In this document: piece by piece, positions 10,978 through 20,055 of the stretch | Numbering within the stretch: position 1 is the first letter of the stretch | How the letters are laid out: each line of letters opens with the position of its first letter | Source of the DNA: Acidobacteriaceae bacterium | GTDB taxonomy: Bacteria > Acidobacteriota > Terriglobia > Terriglobales > Acidobacteriaceae | Assembly (NCBI GenBank): GCA_030041305.1 | Contig: JASHOC010000328.1 | Span: forward strand, 1-51,226 | DNA: 51,226 nt | Direction: 5' to 3' | Made by a program: the position numbers and the translations under genes | The notes under the pieces: generated by a model | What the model saw: only the letters and a program-made list of their open reading frames with translations | What the model was told of the DNA's origin: nothing | Database searches by the model: none

Positions 10978-12212
10978 GGGGCCCCAATCCCCGACTCTTC
11001 AGGCGAGGTGGCCGGCAGCACCACCTTCGAGATGAAGATTTGTGCACCGTCCTGGAGCTTCTCGAAGCTGCTGTTGGCTACTACGTCGCCGGGCGCCAGC
11101 CCCGCCACCACCGTGTTGCCACCCTCCGATAATCCCGGATTCACCGTCTTCATCACCGCTTTTTGGTTCTGGATCAGATACACAAACGAAGCGGCCCCGT
11201 TGTGCTGAATGGCCGAGGATGGAACGAGCAGCTGCTTCGAAAGCGTCTTCACCAGCAGCCGCGTATTCACAAATTGGTTGGGAAAGAGAATCCCGTTCGG
11301 ATTGGCAAATTCGGCCCGCGCCTTCACTGTCCCGGTTGTGGTGTCGATCATGCTGTCCACCGTGATCAGCCTTCCCGTCGCCAGCAGATTCTGCTGGGTC
11401 CGGTCGAAGGCCTGCACCGTCAGACCCTGGCCGCTGCGCATCTGCTGGAGCACCTGCGGCAAACTGTCCTCGGCCAGCGTGAACACTACGGTGATCGGTT
11501 GCATCTGCGTGATCACCACCAGCGGCGTCGTTGAGTTCGCCGTCACCAGGTTGCCGGGATCCACCAACCGCAGTCCCACCCGCCCCTCAATCGGCGAAGT
11601 AATGTGGCAGTAGCTCAGCTCCACCTGGTCGTAGGCCACCACTCCCTGGTCGTTCTTGACCGTCCCCTCGTCCTGCAGCACCACCTTTCCCTGATCGTCG
11701 AACGTCTGCTTCGGAATCGCGTTCTTGGCCCACGCCACCTGGTAGCGCGTCAGGTCCATCTGCGCCTCGGCCAGCAGATTCTCGTCGCGTTGCAGCGTTC
11801 CCTGGGCCTGCTCAAGCTGGGCCGCATAGGGCCTCGGATCGATATCGATCAGCGGGTCGCCCTTGTGCACATACTGGCCTTCCTTGTAGTGAACCGACTG
11901 GATCACGCCCGTGACCTCTGCCGTAATCGTGTCCTGATACACCGGGGTCACCGTGCCGATGGCGTTCAGGTACACCCCCAGGCTGCCGACCTTCGCCGTG
12001 GCCGTCGTCACCGGCACCGGTCCCGCCATCTGAAAACGCCCGCGGCGCCCGGTCTGCTCCTGGCTCTGCACATGCTGGTGCATCACCCAGTAAAAGAGCA
12101 GACCAAAAGCCAAAAGCACCAGCACCCAAATCCAGCGGTGCCGCCGCTTCTTTGCCGGTTCGGGTGGGATGTTGTCTGACGGGAAATGCGAAACAGATGG
12201 AGCCTGATCCAT
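10974..12212 (-). CDS. RND efflux periplasmic adaptor (membrane fusion protein), MdtA-like
   Basis: This 412-residue adaptor bridges the inner-membrane permeases and the outer-membrane channel. A basic N-terminal stretch (KKRRHR) precedes a single membrane anchor at about residues 28-45 ([16 protein letters not shown]), and there is no lipobox. The lipoyl/barrel-sandwich halves ([20 protein letters not shown] and [20 protein letters not shown]) flank an alpha-helical hairpin, and a beta-barrel and membrane-proximal domain follow. It is the first gene of the five-gene operon. GAGAGG lies just upstream of the ATG at 12212. No regulator gene lies beside it. Confidence 0.93.
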   Translation of the reverse strand: MDQAPSVSHFPSDNIPPEPAKKRRHRWIWVLVLLAFGLLFYWVMHQHVQSQEQTGRRGRFQMAGPVPVTTATAKVGSLGVYLNAIGTVTPVYQDTITAEVTGVIQSVHYKEGQYVHKGDPLIDIDPRPYAAQLEQAQGTLQRDENLLAEAQMDLTRYQVAWAKNAIPKQTFDDQGKVVLQDEGTVKNDQGVVAYDQVELSYCHITSPIEGRVGLRLVDPGNLVTANSTTPLVVITQMQPITVVFTLAEDSLPQVLQQMRSGQGLTVQAFDRTQQNLLATGRLITVDSMIDTTTGTVKARAEFANPNGILFPNQFVNTRLLVKTLSKQLLVPSSAIQHNGAASFVYLIQNQKAVMKTVNPGLSEGGNTVVAGLAPGDVVANSSFEKLQDGAQIFISKVVLPATSPEESGIGAP

Positions 12213-12617
12213 GTTCCTCTCTTGTGTCCTGTTACTTGCCGTCGGTTGGTTGGCAACAATTCTTCAATCAAGCATATAGGGGCGAGGTGGTCGAGCCGGG
12301 ACTATCCTTCTTCTATCCTATCGCCAGGGAGCATTTGCCGTTCAAAATCGTGGCCTCCCGGCTCCGGGAACCGCCCTGGGGCAGACAAGAACCCGCTCCC
12401 GCAAACCCAGCGGCCGTGGCGCGCGCGTTTACTGTGATTGACGAGTCAGGGACCGAAATTGTTGCAGACCATTGCCGCCGCCCGATCAGCGCGCAGACCC
12501 TCAAAACTCCCCCATGCGCGAGTCCGCGCCGACTGAATTCTCTCCAGCCGGAAACCCGCAACGGGCGTATTACTGCGTCAGATTAGTCATCGATGTGACG
12601 ACCGGGAAAATACTCCT
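12213..12617. other. Intergenic region, no gene seen
   Basis: These 405 bases lie between the first gene of the efflux operon and the 3' end of the minus-strand metallopeptidase-like gene. The promoter of the efflux operon should lie here on the minus strand. I see only a good Shine-Dalgarno sequence next to 12212 and no convincing -35/-10 pair. Short ORFs here look like chance products of high GC. Confidence 0.5.
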
Positions 12618-14285
12618 TCAGCGCGCCGCCTCTTCCCGCGTCGTTTTCATTGTCGCATCCACCACCGCTTTCATCACCCCGCAGCTCTCGAAGAAGCGCA
12701 CGAATCCGGCGCTAAGAGGCTCCGCGGCCGGCCGGTTGATCATCGCCCCGGGACGATCCAACCGCGCCGTGCGCATATCGCCCACGCCCTGCGCGTCCAG
12801 AATCAGCGCGGTCAGTTTGCGGGCCAGCCCCACAGGAAAGCTTTCCGCCACAAACACCAGCTTGTCGCGCACGGTGATCACCACCGGGCCCTCTTCGGTC
12901 GAATAAACCTGCTCCTCCGAGTCATCCGAAGGCGTGGCGCCGGCGGCGGTTTTGTCCAGCTTCACACTTGTATATTTGCGGCCCAGGCTGTCACCGTAAA
13001 GCTTGGCAAAGTCCTGCGCCGATTCCGCGTTTTTCCACACCGAGAGGTAAAAAATGGCCAGGGATTTGGTGCTGTCCTGTGCCGCGGGGGTGGTGGCGCT
13101 GCGTAACTGGCCCGCCCAGTACAGTCCGCCGTTCCACGCCGGCGTCAGGTCCCGCGCGGCTTGATCGCCGCCGAACAGCTCAGCAATGATGTGCAAATCC
13201 AGCTGCCCCACCTGCCCGATATCGTACGGCCGATACAGCGCATCCACCAGCGGATGAATGTTGGGCAAGAGCGGTATCGCCGGAATCTCGTGTTTTTCAT
13301 AAACCCGCGGATTAATAATCTCCCAGCTTGAGGTGGGCGGACGATCCAGCGCGCCGGCAAACGCCGGCGTACGCCCCTCGTCCATCCAGATATCCTGTTC
13401 GAAGCTCAAGCCCTCTTTGTACGGGAAGAGCATGGATTCCGAAAGCAGCAGTGGCGCGCGCGCCATCACCGGCGAGTCGGTGCCGGTCATCTGATCTTTC
13501 CAGAAATCCAGAATTTCGGGATTCTTGATCAGGCTCTTGCCCGAAGGTTTCAGTTCGTAATCGATCATCACCGCCGTGGCCTGGCCCTCGGCGACAGCGT
13601 CGCGCGCTGTGTCCATCTCGTCCCGGGCCAGGTGGTCCTGGTCGCCGGCCGGGTCGGTCGAAACTTCGTCGGGAGTCTGGTCGTCCCACTTTTCAAGGTC
13701 CGAGTGCTGGTCCTGCAGAGCGTGCGTCAACTCGTGGGCCAGCACCGGTTTCTGCTCATCGGCGTCGACCCAGTCCAGCAGGTTTACGGTCTTGGTTTTC
13801 GAATCGTAATAAGCTTCGATCTGTTCCTTCAACAGCGCCAGCATAAACGGCTTGAGCTCGAAGTCGCGATCCAGAAGCCCGAATTTCTTGAGCACGATCT
13901 CATCCTGCTCCATCCGCTTGCTATCCTGATCATCGTCCAGTTTCGCTTTGAGATACTTTTCCACGTCCGCGCGGGTGGTCAGTTGCCGCTTGACTGGGCC
14001 TTTAACGGCCAGTCCCGTCTCGTCCGAGGAAAACGCGAGAAGCTGATCCACCAACGCGAAGAGCTGCTTGGCCTGTTCCGGGGTGATGTGGGTTTCAGGC
14101 TTTGCGGTTTGGCCATGCTGTGCGGGGTTGGAATTCGCTCCGGCTTGCGCTCCCGTGGCCGCCGGGCCCTGCGGCGCCGGAGTAGCCCCCTGTTGCGCCG
14201 TCAGCGCCATCGCCGCCAGGCAAAGTACGGCCACCCCTTGTCCGCCCCGCTTCATCCCACTCGCCCACGTTTGCCGCTCGTTCAT
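12618..14285 (-). CDS. Secreted HExxH protein, probable zinc metallopeptidase-like (function unknown)
   Basis: This 555-residue protein has a signal peptide (hydrophobic stretch VAVLCLAAMALTAQ) followed by a Gln/Pro/Ala-rich linker. The sequence AHELTHALQDQHSDL carries a zincin HExxH motif at residues 184-188, and a Glu in AVAEGQATAV about 45 residues later could be the third zinc ligand, as in gluzincins. The body is long and acidic. I do not recognise a named family; similar secreted proteins of unknown role are common in this phylum. The start at 14285 is preferred over an upstream in-frame codon at 14393 because GAGGTGA lies directly ahead of it and the signal peptide then fits. It is divergent from ygfZ. 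Confidence 0.75.
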   Translation of the reverse strand: MNERQTWASGMKRGGQGVAVLCLAAMALTAQQGATPAPQGPAATGAQAGANSNPAQHGQTAKPETHITPEQAKQLFALVDQLLAFSSDETGLAVKGPVKRQLTTRADVEKYLKAKLDDDQDSKRMEQDEIVLKKFGLLDRDFELKPFMLALLKEQIEAYYDSKTKTVNLLDWVDADEQKPVLAHELTHALQDQHSDLEKWDDQTPDEVSTDPAGDQDHLARDEMDTARDAVAEGQATAVMIDYELKPSGKSLIKNPEILDFWKDQMTGTDSPVMARAPLLLSESMLFPYKEGLSFEQDIWMDEGRTPAFAGALDRPPTSSWEIINPRVYEKHEIPAIPLLPNIHPLVDALYRPYDIGQVGQLDLHIIAELFGGDQAARDLTPAWNGGLYWAGQLRSATTPAAQDSTKSLAIFYLSVWKNAESAQDFAKLYGDSLGRKYTSVKLDKTAAGATPSDDSEEQVYSTEEGPVVITVRDKLVFVAESFPVGLARKLTALILDAQGVGDMRTARLDRPGAMINRPAAEPLSAGFVRFFESCGVMKAVVDATMKTTREEAAR

Positions 14286-14353
14286 CCGCTCACCTCGCCC
14301 CGGCAGCCTGGTCTGCGCCCGTCCCGCCAAGCTCCCGGATCTCCTTCCAAGGC

Positions 14354-14359
14354 TATAAT
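14354..14359 (+). promoter_or_regulatory. Possible -10 box for the ygfZ gene cluster
   Basis: A perfect TATAAT hexamer lies in the 153-base divergent region, about 80 bases before the ygfZ start. No good -35 hexamer is visible at the usual spacing, so this is only a candidate. Confidence 0.3.
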
Positions 14360-14438
14360 CAGGATGCGGTCCGGCGCCAAAATCGGCGCCCAAATTTCAC
14401 CGCAAGATCCGCGCCGGACCATGGAAGAGTATTCCCTT

Positions 14439-15656
14439 ATGACAGAAACCGGCCTCGCTTCGACGATCCGGCCCACCGCGCTTGCCGCCATGCTCGAAAC
14501 CTCCCGCGCCGCGCGCCAGCTTGTCCTGTACCGGGGTGCGCTTACCCCTCGTGAATTGGACGCACCGGAGACTGAAACAGAGGCTTTGGCCCATGGAGCG
14601 GCGGTTCACGACTTGGGCTGGCTGCGGCGCGTTTCCGTGCGCGGCGAAGACCGCTTCCGCTGGTTGAGCGGCATGGTCACCAATACCGTTAACGACCTCT
14701 TCCCCAATTCCGGCGCCTGGAACTTCGTCCTCAATGTCCAGGGGAAGATCCAGGGCGATTTGACCGTCTGGCGCGGGGGCGAAGAACTTTCGCCCCACTT
14801 GCGCAAAACCGTCTCGCAGCCATTCCACGGCGCGGCGGCGGGTGACCGCCTTTTGGGCACGCCGTTCGCCGGCGAGTCGGGCCTGGAGCTCGAGATCGCC
14901 GCCGACCAGTTCGACAAGCTGCTCGCTCACCTCAACCGCTTCATCGTCATGGACGACGTGGAGCTGATTCCACTCGGAATCGAGTCGCCCGGCGAGGCGG
15001 GATCGGAAACCGCCGTCGGCCTCACCGGTCCTCTGGCCGGTGAAGTGCTCGAGCGGCTGGGCTTACCCGTATTCGCCCAGCCCATGACCGGAACCAACGT
15101 CGAGTGGAACGGACTTGGCCTGCGCATGGTGCGCGGCTACGGAGTGCTCGCGCCCCATTATCAGCTTTGGGCGCCATCGGCCGATCTCCCCCTGCTCTGG
15201 TCGGCCTTGCGCACCGCCGGAGCCACCCCCATCGGCGGTGATTCCTGGAACGCCTTTCGTGTCGCCGAGGGCATTCCCCTTTACGGAATCGACATCAGCG
15301 AGCGCGACCTGCCCCAGGAAACCTCGCAATTGCGGGCGCTGCACTTCAATAAAGGGTGTTATCTCGGCCAGGAAATCGTGGAGCGAATTCGCTCCCGCGG
15401 CGCCGTTCACCGTTACCTCCGCCCCCTCGAACTCACTGGCGCTATGCCGCCCGCGGGAGCCGAACTGACCATGGACGACGGCTCGCCTGCCGGTCAGATC
15501 ACCAGCGCCGCCGAATTGCGTCTGCCCGGCCGCCGGCCGGTCCTTGCCCTGGCCATGATGCGCGCCGAAGCTGAAGCCGGCAACCAGCGGTTTACCTATG
15601 CCGCCGGAGAAACCACGGGATCGGCGCGCATTTTGGATCGGCCGCCAACCTTTTGA
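14439..15656 (+). CDS. ygfZ: YgfZ/GcvT-domain folate-binding protein
   Basis: This 405-residue protein belongs to the YgfZ branch of the aminomethyltransferase fold, which supports repair or assembly of certain iron-sulfur enzymes in a folate-dependent way. The diagnostic motif KGCYLGQEIVERIRSRG lies near residue 304, with the conserved Cys that separates YgfZ from true GcvT. Near the N-terminus, SVRGEDRFRWLSGMVTN matches the family substrate-binding strand. ATG 14421 is an alternative start; 14439 is preferred because GGAAGAG precedes it by nine bases. It is the first gene of a plus-strand run with the DUF1844 gene, the metallo-hydrolase and ribF. Confidence 0.88.
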   Translation: MTETGLASTIRPTALAAMLETSRAARQLVLYRGALTPRELDAPETETEALAHGAAVHDLGWLRRVSVRGEDRFRWLSGMVTNTVNDLFPNSGAWNFVLNVQGKIQGDLTVWRGGEELSPHLRKTVSQPFHGAAAGDRLLGTPFAGESGLELEIAADQFDKLLAHLNRFIVMDDVELIPLGIESPGEAGSETAVGLTGPLAGEVLERLGLPVFAQPMTGTNVEWNGLGLRMVRGYGVLAPHYQLWAPSADLPLLWSALRTAGATPIGGDSWNAFRVAEGIPLYGIDISERDLPQETSQLRALHFNKGCYLGQEIVERIRSRGAVHRYLRPLELTGAMPPAGAELTMDDGSPAGQITSAAELRLPGRRPVLALAMMRAEAEAGNQRFTYAAGETTGSARILDRPPTF

Positions 15657-15706
15657 CGCGCGCGGGAGCCGCAATTCCGTCGCGTGGGAGCAAAATTCAT
15701 AAAGCC

Positions 15707-16351
15707 ATGAGCGAAACTACGAAATTCGAAGTCATTGACCGGCGCAAATACAAGGCGCAGGAAGAACAGGAGAGCGCGCCGCAGCCGGAGCAAAAAACTC
15801 CGCCTCCGCCCGCCCGCGAGCCAGCCGAGAAGCCAGCCGAACCCGCAAAAGGTCCTCGCCTGGTTTCCAATGAAAGCCGGCGCGAATCTGCCCCACCGGA
15901 AGCTCCGCCCGCCGCTGCCGGAATCGAAACCGCTCCCGGGAACGAAGTCGAATTGCCGCCCGCCCCTTCGGCCGAAGAAAGCCACGAGCAGAAGGTCGCC
16001 TATGACGCCTCCGCGCAGCGCCTCGAGGACCTCATCCGCGCCCAGAATCCCGCCGCGGGCGCGCAGCCGCCCGTTACCTTCGACCAGCTCGTCCAGCAGC
16101 TATATCTCACCGCCATGCTACAAATGGGAGCCGGCACGCAGGAGGGCCAGCGCCCGCAGGTCGATATCGTGGGCGCCCGCAGCACCATCGACCTGATGGG
16201 CATCTTGGCCGAAAAGACCCGCGGCAATCTCACCGACGCCGAAGATCGCGCTCTGCAATCGATGCTGTTTGACGCGCGCATGGCCTTCCTCGAGCTGAGC
16301 AACATGATCTCGATGCCCAGCGTCAAGCCGCCGCCGCGGAGCAAAAAGTAG
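15707..16351 (+). CDS. DUF1844 domain protein
   Basis: This 214-residue protein has a disordered N-terminal half rich in Pro, Glu and Ala. The C-terminal domain (from about residue 120) matches DUF1844: FDQLVQQLYLTAMLQMGAG, then a segment with STIDLMGILAEKTRGNLT, then a helix ending AFLELSNMISMP. The function is unknown; the domain is typical of Acidobacteriota and some Deltaproteobacteria. The start was chosen at MSETTKFEVIDRR because the family begins this way; an upstream in-frame codon gives an unlikely 18-residue extension. Confidence 0.85.
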   Translation: MSETTKFEVIDRRKYKAQEEQESAPQPEQKTPPPPAREPAEKPAEPAKGPRLVSNESRRESAPPEAPPAAAGIETAPGNEVELPPAPSAEESHEQKVAYDASAQRLEDLIRAQNPAAGAQPPVTFDQLVQQLYLTAMLQMGAGTQEGQRPQVDIVGARSTIDLMGILAEKTRGNLTDAEDRALQSMLFDARMAFLELSNMISMPSVKPPPRSKK

Positions 16352-16373
16352 CCACTTTCCCCTCCTCGCCTGC

Positions 16374-17174
16374 ATGGAAGCTACACTCACATTTTTGGGC
16401 AGCGGCACCTCCATGGGAGTTCCGACCCTGGGTTGCACCTGCGCCGTCTGCACCTCGCCCGACCCGCACGACGCGCGCTTGCGCCCCTCCGTGGCCTTAC
16501 GCTGGCGCGACCCTGCAACCGGCGCTGCCCGCGTCGTAGTCATCGACACCGGCCCGGACTTCCGCCAGCAGGCGATCCAGGCCGGTCTCCGGCGCGTTGA
16601 CGCGGTCTTCTACACCCACGGCCACGCCGACCACATCCTCGGCATGGATGACCTGCGCCCCTTGAGCTTCGCCGCCTTTCGCGAAAACGGTCACGCCGTC
16701 CCGCTCTTCGCCGATCCTGTCACCACGGCCGTGCTCGAAAAGATCTTCGACTACACCTTTTCGCCCCACTCCACCTATCCCACCCGCGCCAAGGTCGAGC
16801 TCCAGCCCCTCTGCGACCACAATCCCGTCTACGGCGTCGATTTCATCCGCATCCCCGTCGTTCACGGGGCGCAACCCATCGCCGGCTTCCGCTTCGGCAA
16901 TGCCGCCTATCTTACTGACGTCAGCGCCATCCCCGGGCCCAGCTTCGCCCTCCTCGAAGGCGTCCAGGTCCTCGGTCTCTCCGCCTTGCGCCACAAGCCC
17001 CACCCCAGCCACGCCACGGTCGAGCAGGCCATCGCCTGGGCGCAGCAAATCGGCGCCCACGAAACCTGGCTCACCCATCTCGCCCACGACTTGGGCCACG
17101 AGCAAACCAACCGCGCCTTGCCTCCCGGCGTCCGCCTGGCCTATGACGGGTTGAGCGTGCCCGTAAGCCTATGA
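16374..17174 (+). CDS. MBL-fold metallo-hydrolase, PhnP-like
   Basis: This 266-residue metallo-beta-lactamase-fold protein opens with LTFLGSGTSMGVPTLGCTC, which has the Cys pair seen in the PhnP branch (PhnP uses such cysteines for a structural zinc). The metal-binding motif THGHADHILGMDDLRPL lies near residues 80-95, a further metal ligand His in PVVHGAQPIAGF, and the Asp in YLTDVSAIP. PhnP is a cyclic-phosphate phosphodiesterase, but the substrate of this protein is not known and no phosphonate genes are nearby. Its stop overlaps the ribF start by four bases. Confidence 0.85.
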   Translation: MEATLTFLGSGTSMGVPTLGCTCAVCTSPDPHDARLRPSVALRWRDPATGAARVVVIDTGPDFRQQAIQAGLRRVDAVFYTHGHADHILGMDDLRPLSFAAFRENGHAVPLFADPVTTAVLEKIFDYTFSPHSTYPTRAKVELQPLCDHNPVYGVDFIRIPVVHGAQPIAGFRFGNAAYLTDVSAIPGPSFALLEGVQVLGLSALRHKPHPSHATVEQAIAWAQQIGAHETWLTHLAHDLGHEQTNRALPPGVRLAYDGLSVPVSL

Positions 17175-18151
17175 ACGCCGCACACCCCGGCCAGCCTTTC
17201 GCAAGCCCCGCCTTCGCGGTCTTTCGAGCGGCCGAAGAAATCCCCGCCGGTTTTGGACCCTCCATCGCCGCCGTTGGCAACTTCGACGGTGTTCACCTCG
17301 GTCACCAACGGATTCTCGCCGCCGCGGTTACCGAGGCCCGCAACACACAAACCCGCGCTATCGCCGTCACCTTCGATCCCCACCCCGAGCAGTTCCTTCG
17401 CCCCGCCCGCGCTCCGCGGCTGCTCGCCCCGCTCCCCGAGCGCCTCCACCTCCTCGCTCAAACCGGCCTCGACGCGGTGCTCGTTCTCCCCTTCAACGCC
17501 GCGCTCGCCGCCCTCACCGCCCGCGAGTTCACCCAGCGGGTTCTCGTCGAAAAGCTCGCCGCGCGCAGCCTCCACGAGGGCCGCAGCTTCCACTTCGGTC
17601 GCGGTGCCAAAGCCGGCGTCGCCGAGCTGGCCGCCTTCGGCGCCGAGTTCGGTTTCGCGGTCTGCGTCCACAGCGCCGTTCGTGTCCATGGCCTCGAAGT
17701 CTCGAGCTCCGCCATCCGCTCGCTCATCGCCGCCGGCGACGTGCGCCGCGCCCGCTGGATGCTCGGCCGCCCCTTCGCCGTCTGCTCCACGCCTGCTCGC
17801 GGCCGCGGCATCGGTGGCCGTCTCCTCGTGCCCACCGTCAACCTCGCGCCCTACGACGGCCTCCTTCCGGCCAACGGCGTCTATGTCACCCGGCTCCACA
17901 TCGCAGGCCGTCCCTTCCAGGCCGTCACTAACATCGGCAACCGCCCCACCTTTCGCGAACCCTCCTTTGCCGTCGAGTCCCACATCCTCAATTTCGACCC
18001 CGTCGACCTGGACGAATCCACCCCGGTCCAGCTCGAATTCCTCCTCCGCCTCCGCGACGAGCGCGCATGGCCCACTCCCGAAGCCCTCAAGCAGCAAATT
18101 TTCAAAGACGTCTCCCGCGCCCAACGCTACTTCCGCCTCGCCCGCTCCTAA
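17171..18151 (+). CDS. ribF: Bifunctional riboflavin kinase / FAD synthetase RibF
   Basis: This 326-residue enzyme makes FMN from riboflavin and then FAD. The N-terminal adenylyltransferase domain shows VGNFDGVHLGHQRIL, TFDPHPEQ and VSSSAIRSLIAAGDV. The C-terminal kinase domain shows GRGIGGRLLVPTVNL and NIGNRPTF, then ESHILNFD. Length and domain order are normal. It overlaps the metallo-hydrolase gene as ATGA and so is probably co-translated with it. No FMN riboswitch is visible near it. Confidence 0.96.
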   Translation: MNAAHPGQPFASPAFAVFRAAEEIPAGFGPSIAAVGNFDGVHLGHQRILAAAVTEARNTQTRAIAVTFDPHPEQFLRPARAPRLLAPLPERLHLLAQTGLDAVLVLPFNAALAALTAREFTQRVLVEKLAARSLHEGRSFHFGRGAKAGVAELAAFGAEFGFAVCVHSAVRVHGLEVSSSAIRSLIAAGDVRRARWMLGRPFAVCSTPARGRGIGGRLLVPTVNLAPYDGLLPANGVYVTRLHIAGRPFQAVTNIGNRPTFREPSFAVESHILNFDPVDLDESTPVQLEFLLRLRDERAWPTPEALKQQIFKDVSRAQRYFRLARS

Positions 18152-18407
18152 CAGCCTGCGGTGAAAATCCGGTTTTGAAAGGGCACGACTTTTAGGAGCC
18201 AAAAGGAAAAACGCACTGTGCCCGGAATCCCTCTTGTGATCCGCCGTGCCGTCCTGTGCTACCCCATGCAGCCTCATCCGCCCCGCATCCAGAGGGCGAA
18301 AGCGGTACAATCGGTGCAAAATGCCACCAGCCCTGAGCGGGAACCTGGGACCTTGACCGGAGTGTTGTGTCCAGAGATCATGGCGGGCATTCTTGAGGAG
18401 ATGCATG
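18152..18407. other. Intergenic region ahead of the enolase-superfamily gene
   Basis: These 256 bases hold a decayed palindrome (GGGCACGACTTTT near 18180 against CACTGTGCCC near 18220), of the kind scattered through these genomes. GAGGAG at 18395-18400 is the ribosome-binding site of the next gene. No gene is seen. Confidence 0.4.
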
Positions 18408-19607
18408 ATGAACAGACAGCACAGAATAGAGATAACCCGGCGCTCGATGCTTCGCAGCGCCGCCGCGGCGGCCATCTTCGGTCCCTTGTTTAAGGCGACT
18501 GAAGGATCGGTCAGCGCGCAGCCAACGGTAAATCGCAACTCTGCGCCCAGCACCCTGAAAATCACCGACATGCGCGCCTGCCGCGTGGCCGCCAATTACG
18601 ACTATCCGCTCATCAGGATCTACACCAACCAGGATGTTTATGGGCTGGGCGAAGTACGCGACGCCGGAGTCGAAGGCATCGCCCTCATCCTCAAAGCGCA
18701 CCTGGTGGGCAAAAATCCCCTCGACATCGAGGGCAATCTGCGCATCCTCCGCCAGTTCGCCAACCATGGCCGCATGGGCGGCGGCTACAGCGCCGTCGAT
18801 ATGGCCCTTCACGATATTGCCGGCAAAGTCTACGGCGTCCCCGCCTACCGTCTGATCGGCGATAAAAATCACGATCGTATTCGCATCTATGCCGACACCA
18901 CCAGCCACCCCGATCCCAAGGTGTATGCCGAACGCATGCGCAAGCGCCGCGAAATGGGCTTGACCTTTTTCAAGATGGACCTCCAATCCGACATGCTCGC
19001 CGACCGCCCGGGCGCCCTTGACGAGCGCGGCGTCTGCACCGAAAAAGGACTGGGCTACCTATGCGAATACATCGCCGCCATCCGTGATGTTCTGCCCCCC
19101 GACGCGCCCCTGGCCGCCGATCATTTCGGTCCGCTCAATATCAACGACTCCATCCGCTATGCCCGCGCTTTCGAACCCTATCGCCTGGCCTGGGCCGAAG
19201 ACCTTCTCCAGGTGTCCGAAGACGACCAGTATCCGTATCTGAATTGGCAGGCCTACAAGACCATTTCGGACGCCACCGTCACGCCCGTTCTCACCGGCGA
19301 GGATATCTTCGGACTGCAAGCCGGTTTCCGGCCCTTGCTCGAACATCGCGCTCTCGACGCCATCCATCCCGACATCGAAACCTCTGGCGGGCTGCTCGAA
19401 ACCAAGAAAATCGCCGACTACGCCGCCCTGTGCGGTATCCAGATCGCTATGCATCATGCCGGCTCACCCATCGGCGGCTTCGCCGGTTACCATTGCGCCG
19501 CCACCTTCGGAAACAACTTCCTGGCGATGGAAAACCATGCCCTCGATATGCCCTGGTGGCAGGACTTGGTCACGGGTCTTCCCAAGCCGATCATCGACAA
19601 GGGCTAG
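18408..19607 (+). CDS. Tat-exported enolase-superfamily protein (mandelate racemase/muconate lactonizing type), cut by an in-frame TAG
   Basis: This is a member of the mandelate racemase/muconate lactonizing group, which abstracts the alpha-proton of carboxylate sugars or acids. The N-terminus has a Tat signal (TRRSMLRSAAAAAIFG). Candidate catalytic and metal residues are the Lys in FFKMDL, the Asp in LAADHFG, the Glu residues in AEDLLQ and TGEDIFG, and the His in MHHAGSPIGG. The ATG at 18408 is seven bases after GAGGAG; ATG 18405 is also possible. The reading frame stops at TAG 19605-19607, right after IIDKG, but the same frame continues with family-like sequence for 65 more codons. The substrate cannot be told. 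Confidence 0.85.
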   Translation: MNRQHRIEITRRSMLRSAAAAAIFGPLFKATEGSVSAQPTVNRNSAPSTLKITDMRACRVAANYDYPLIRIYTNQDVYGLGEVRDAGVEGIALILKAHLVGKNPLDIEGNLRILRQFANHGRMGGGYSAVDMALHDIAGKVYGVPAYRLIGDKNHDRIRIYADTTSHPDPKVYAERMRKRREMGLTFFKMDLQSDMLADRPGALDERGVCTEKGLGYLCEYIAAIRDVLPPDAPLAADHFGPLNINDSIRYARAFEPYRLAWAEDLLQVSEDDQYPYLNWQAYKTISDATVTPVLTGEDIFGLQAGFRPLLEHRALDAIHPDIETSGGLLETKKIADYAALCGIQIAMHHAGSPIGGFAGYHCAATFGNNFLAMENHALDMPWWQDLVTGLPKPIIDKG

Positions 19608-19805
19608 GTGACGATTCCCGACGACAGGCCGGGCCTGGGTCTCGAACTGAACGACGTCGTCGTCAAAGAGCACCTGCGCCGTTCGGGCTTCTTCGAGCCG
19701 ACTCCCCTGTTCGATGACGTCATTGTTTCCGGATTCCGCACCGGTGGCCCTTGGCCGCACTACGACGAAACCGGTAAATGGTGCAATTGTGTCACGTATG
19801 AATAG
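19608..19805 (+). pseudogene. C-terminal segment of the enolase-superfamily gene beyond the in-frame TAG
   Basis: This segment is in the same frame as the preceding gene and starts at the codon directly after its TAG. It encodes VTIPDDRPGLGLELND and ends in CVTYE. Members of this family usually read roughly DKGY-(I/V)-x-(I/V)-P-D-x-P-G-L-G-(V/L)-E-L-N here, so the TAG stands where a Tyr codon (TAT/TAC) is expected. It is either a nonsense mutation, a read-through stop or a base error. It is unlikely to be a separate gene because it lacks its own ribosome-binding site and matches only the C-terminal strand and cap region. Confidence 0.7.
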
Positions 19806-19895
19806 CGTCTTGGCCGGCTTCCCTACCAGGTCGATTCTCTCAGCAGCCGACCCAACCCCGATCTTGGGAAGCCGGTGGCGCCACGAACTGGGTGC

Positions 19896-19930
19896 CCCAT
19901 CCTTCGAGCGTTTTGTGCTCGAAGGATGGG
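19896..19930. repeat. 14-bp perfect palindrome with 7-base loop (dispersed hairpin repeat)
   Basis: CCCATCCTTCGAGC at 19896-19909 is the exact reverse complement of 19917-19930. No T-run follows on either strand, so it is not a standard intrinsic terminator. It lies between two same-strand genes. I recall similar CCCATCCTTCG-type hairpins as dispersed repeats in Acidobacteriota genomes; that is memory, not a search. Confidence 0.7.
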
Positions 19931-20055
19931 AGGCGAAATTGCGGATTGTCCCGGGTCGCGGCATCTAAACTCACCACAACCCTGAGCCCCTCGGCAGGCA
20001 AAACAATGCCGAAGGCTAGGATCATTCCCGCCGCCCGATCAAAGAAAGTTCTGAC

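Noticed and set aside
13632..14420. Long N-terminal extension of ygfZ
   Set aside because: It is antisense to the secreted HExxH gene, has no similarity to YgfZ, and a well-placed start exists at 14439 (or 14421).
19608..19805. A separate 65-residue gene after the enolase-superfamily frame
   Set aside because: It is in the same frame, directly after TAG, and reads as the missing C-terminus of that protein.
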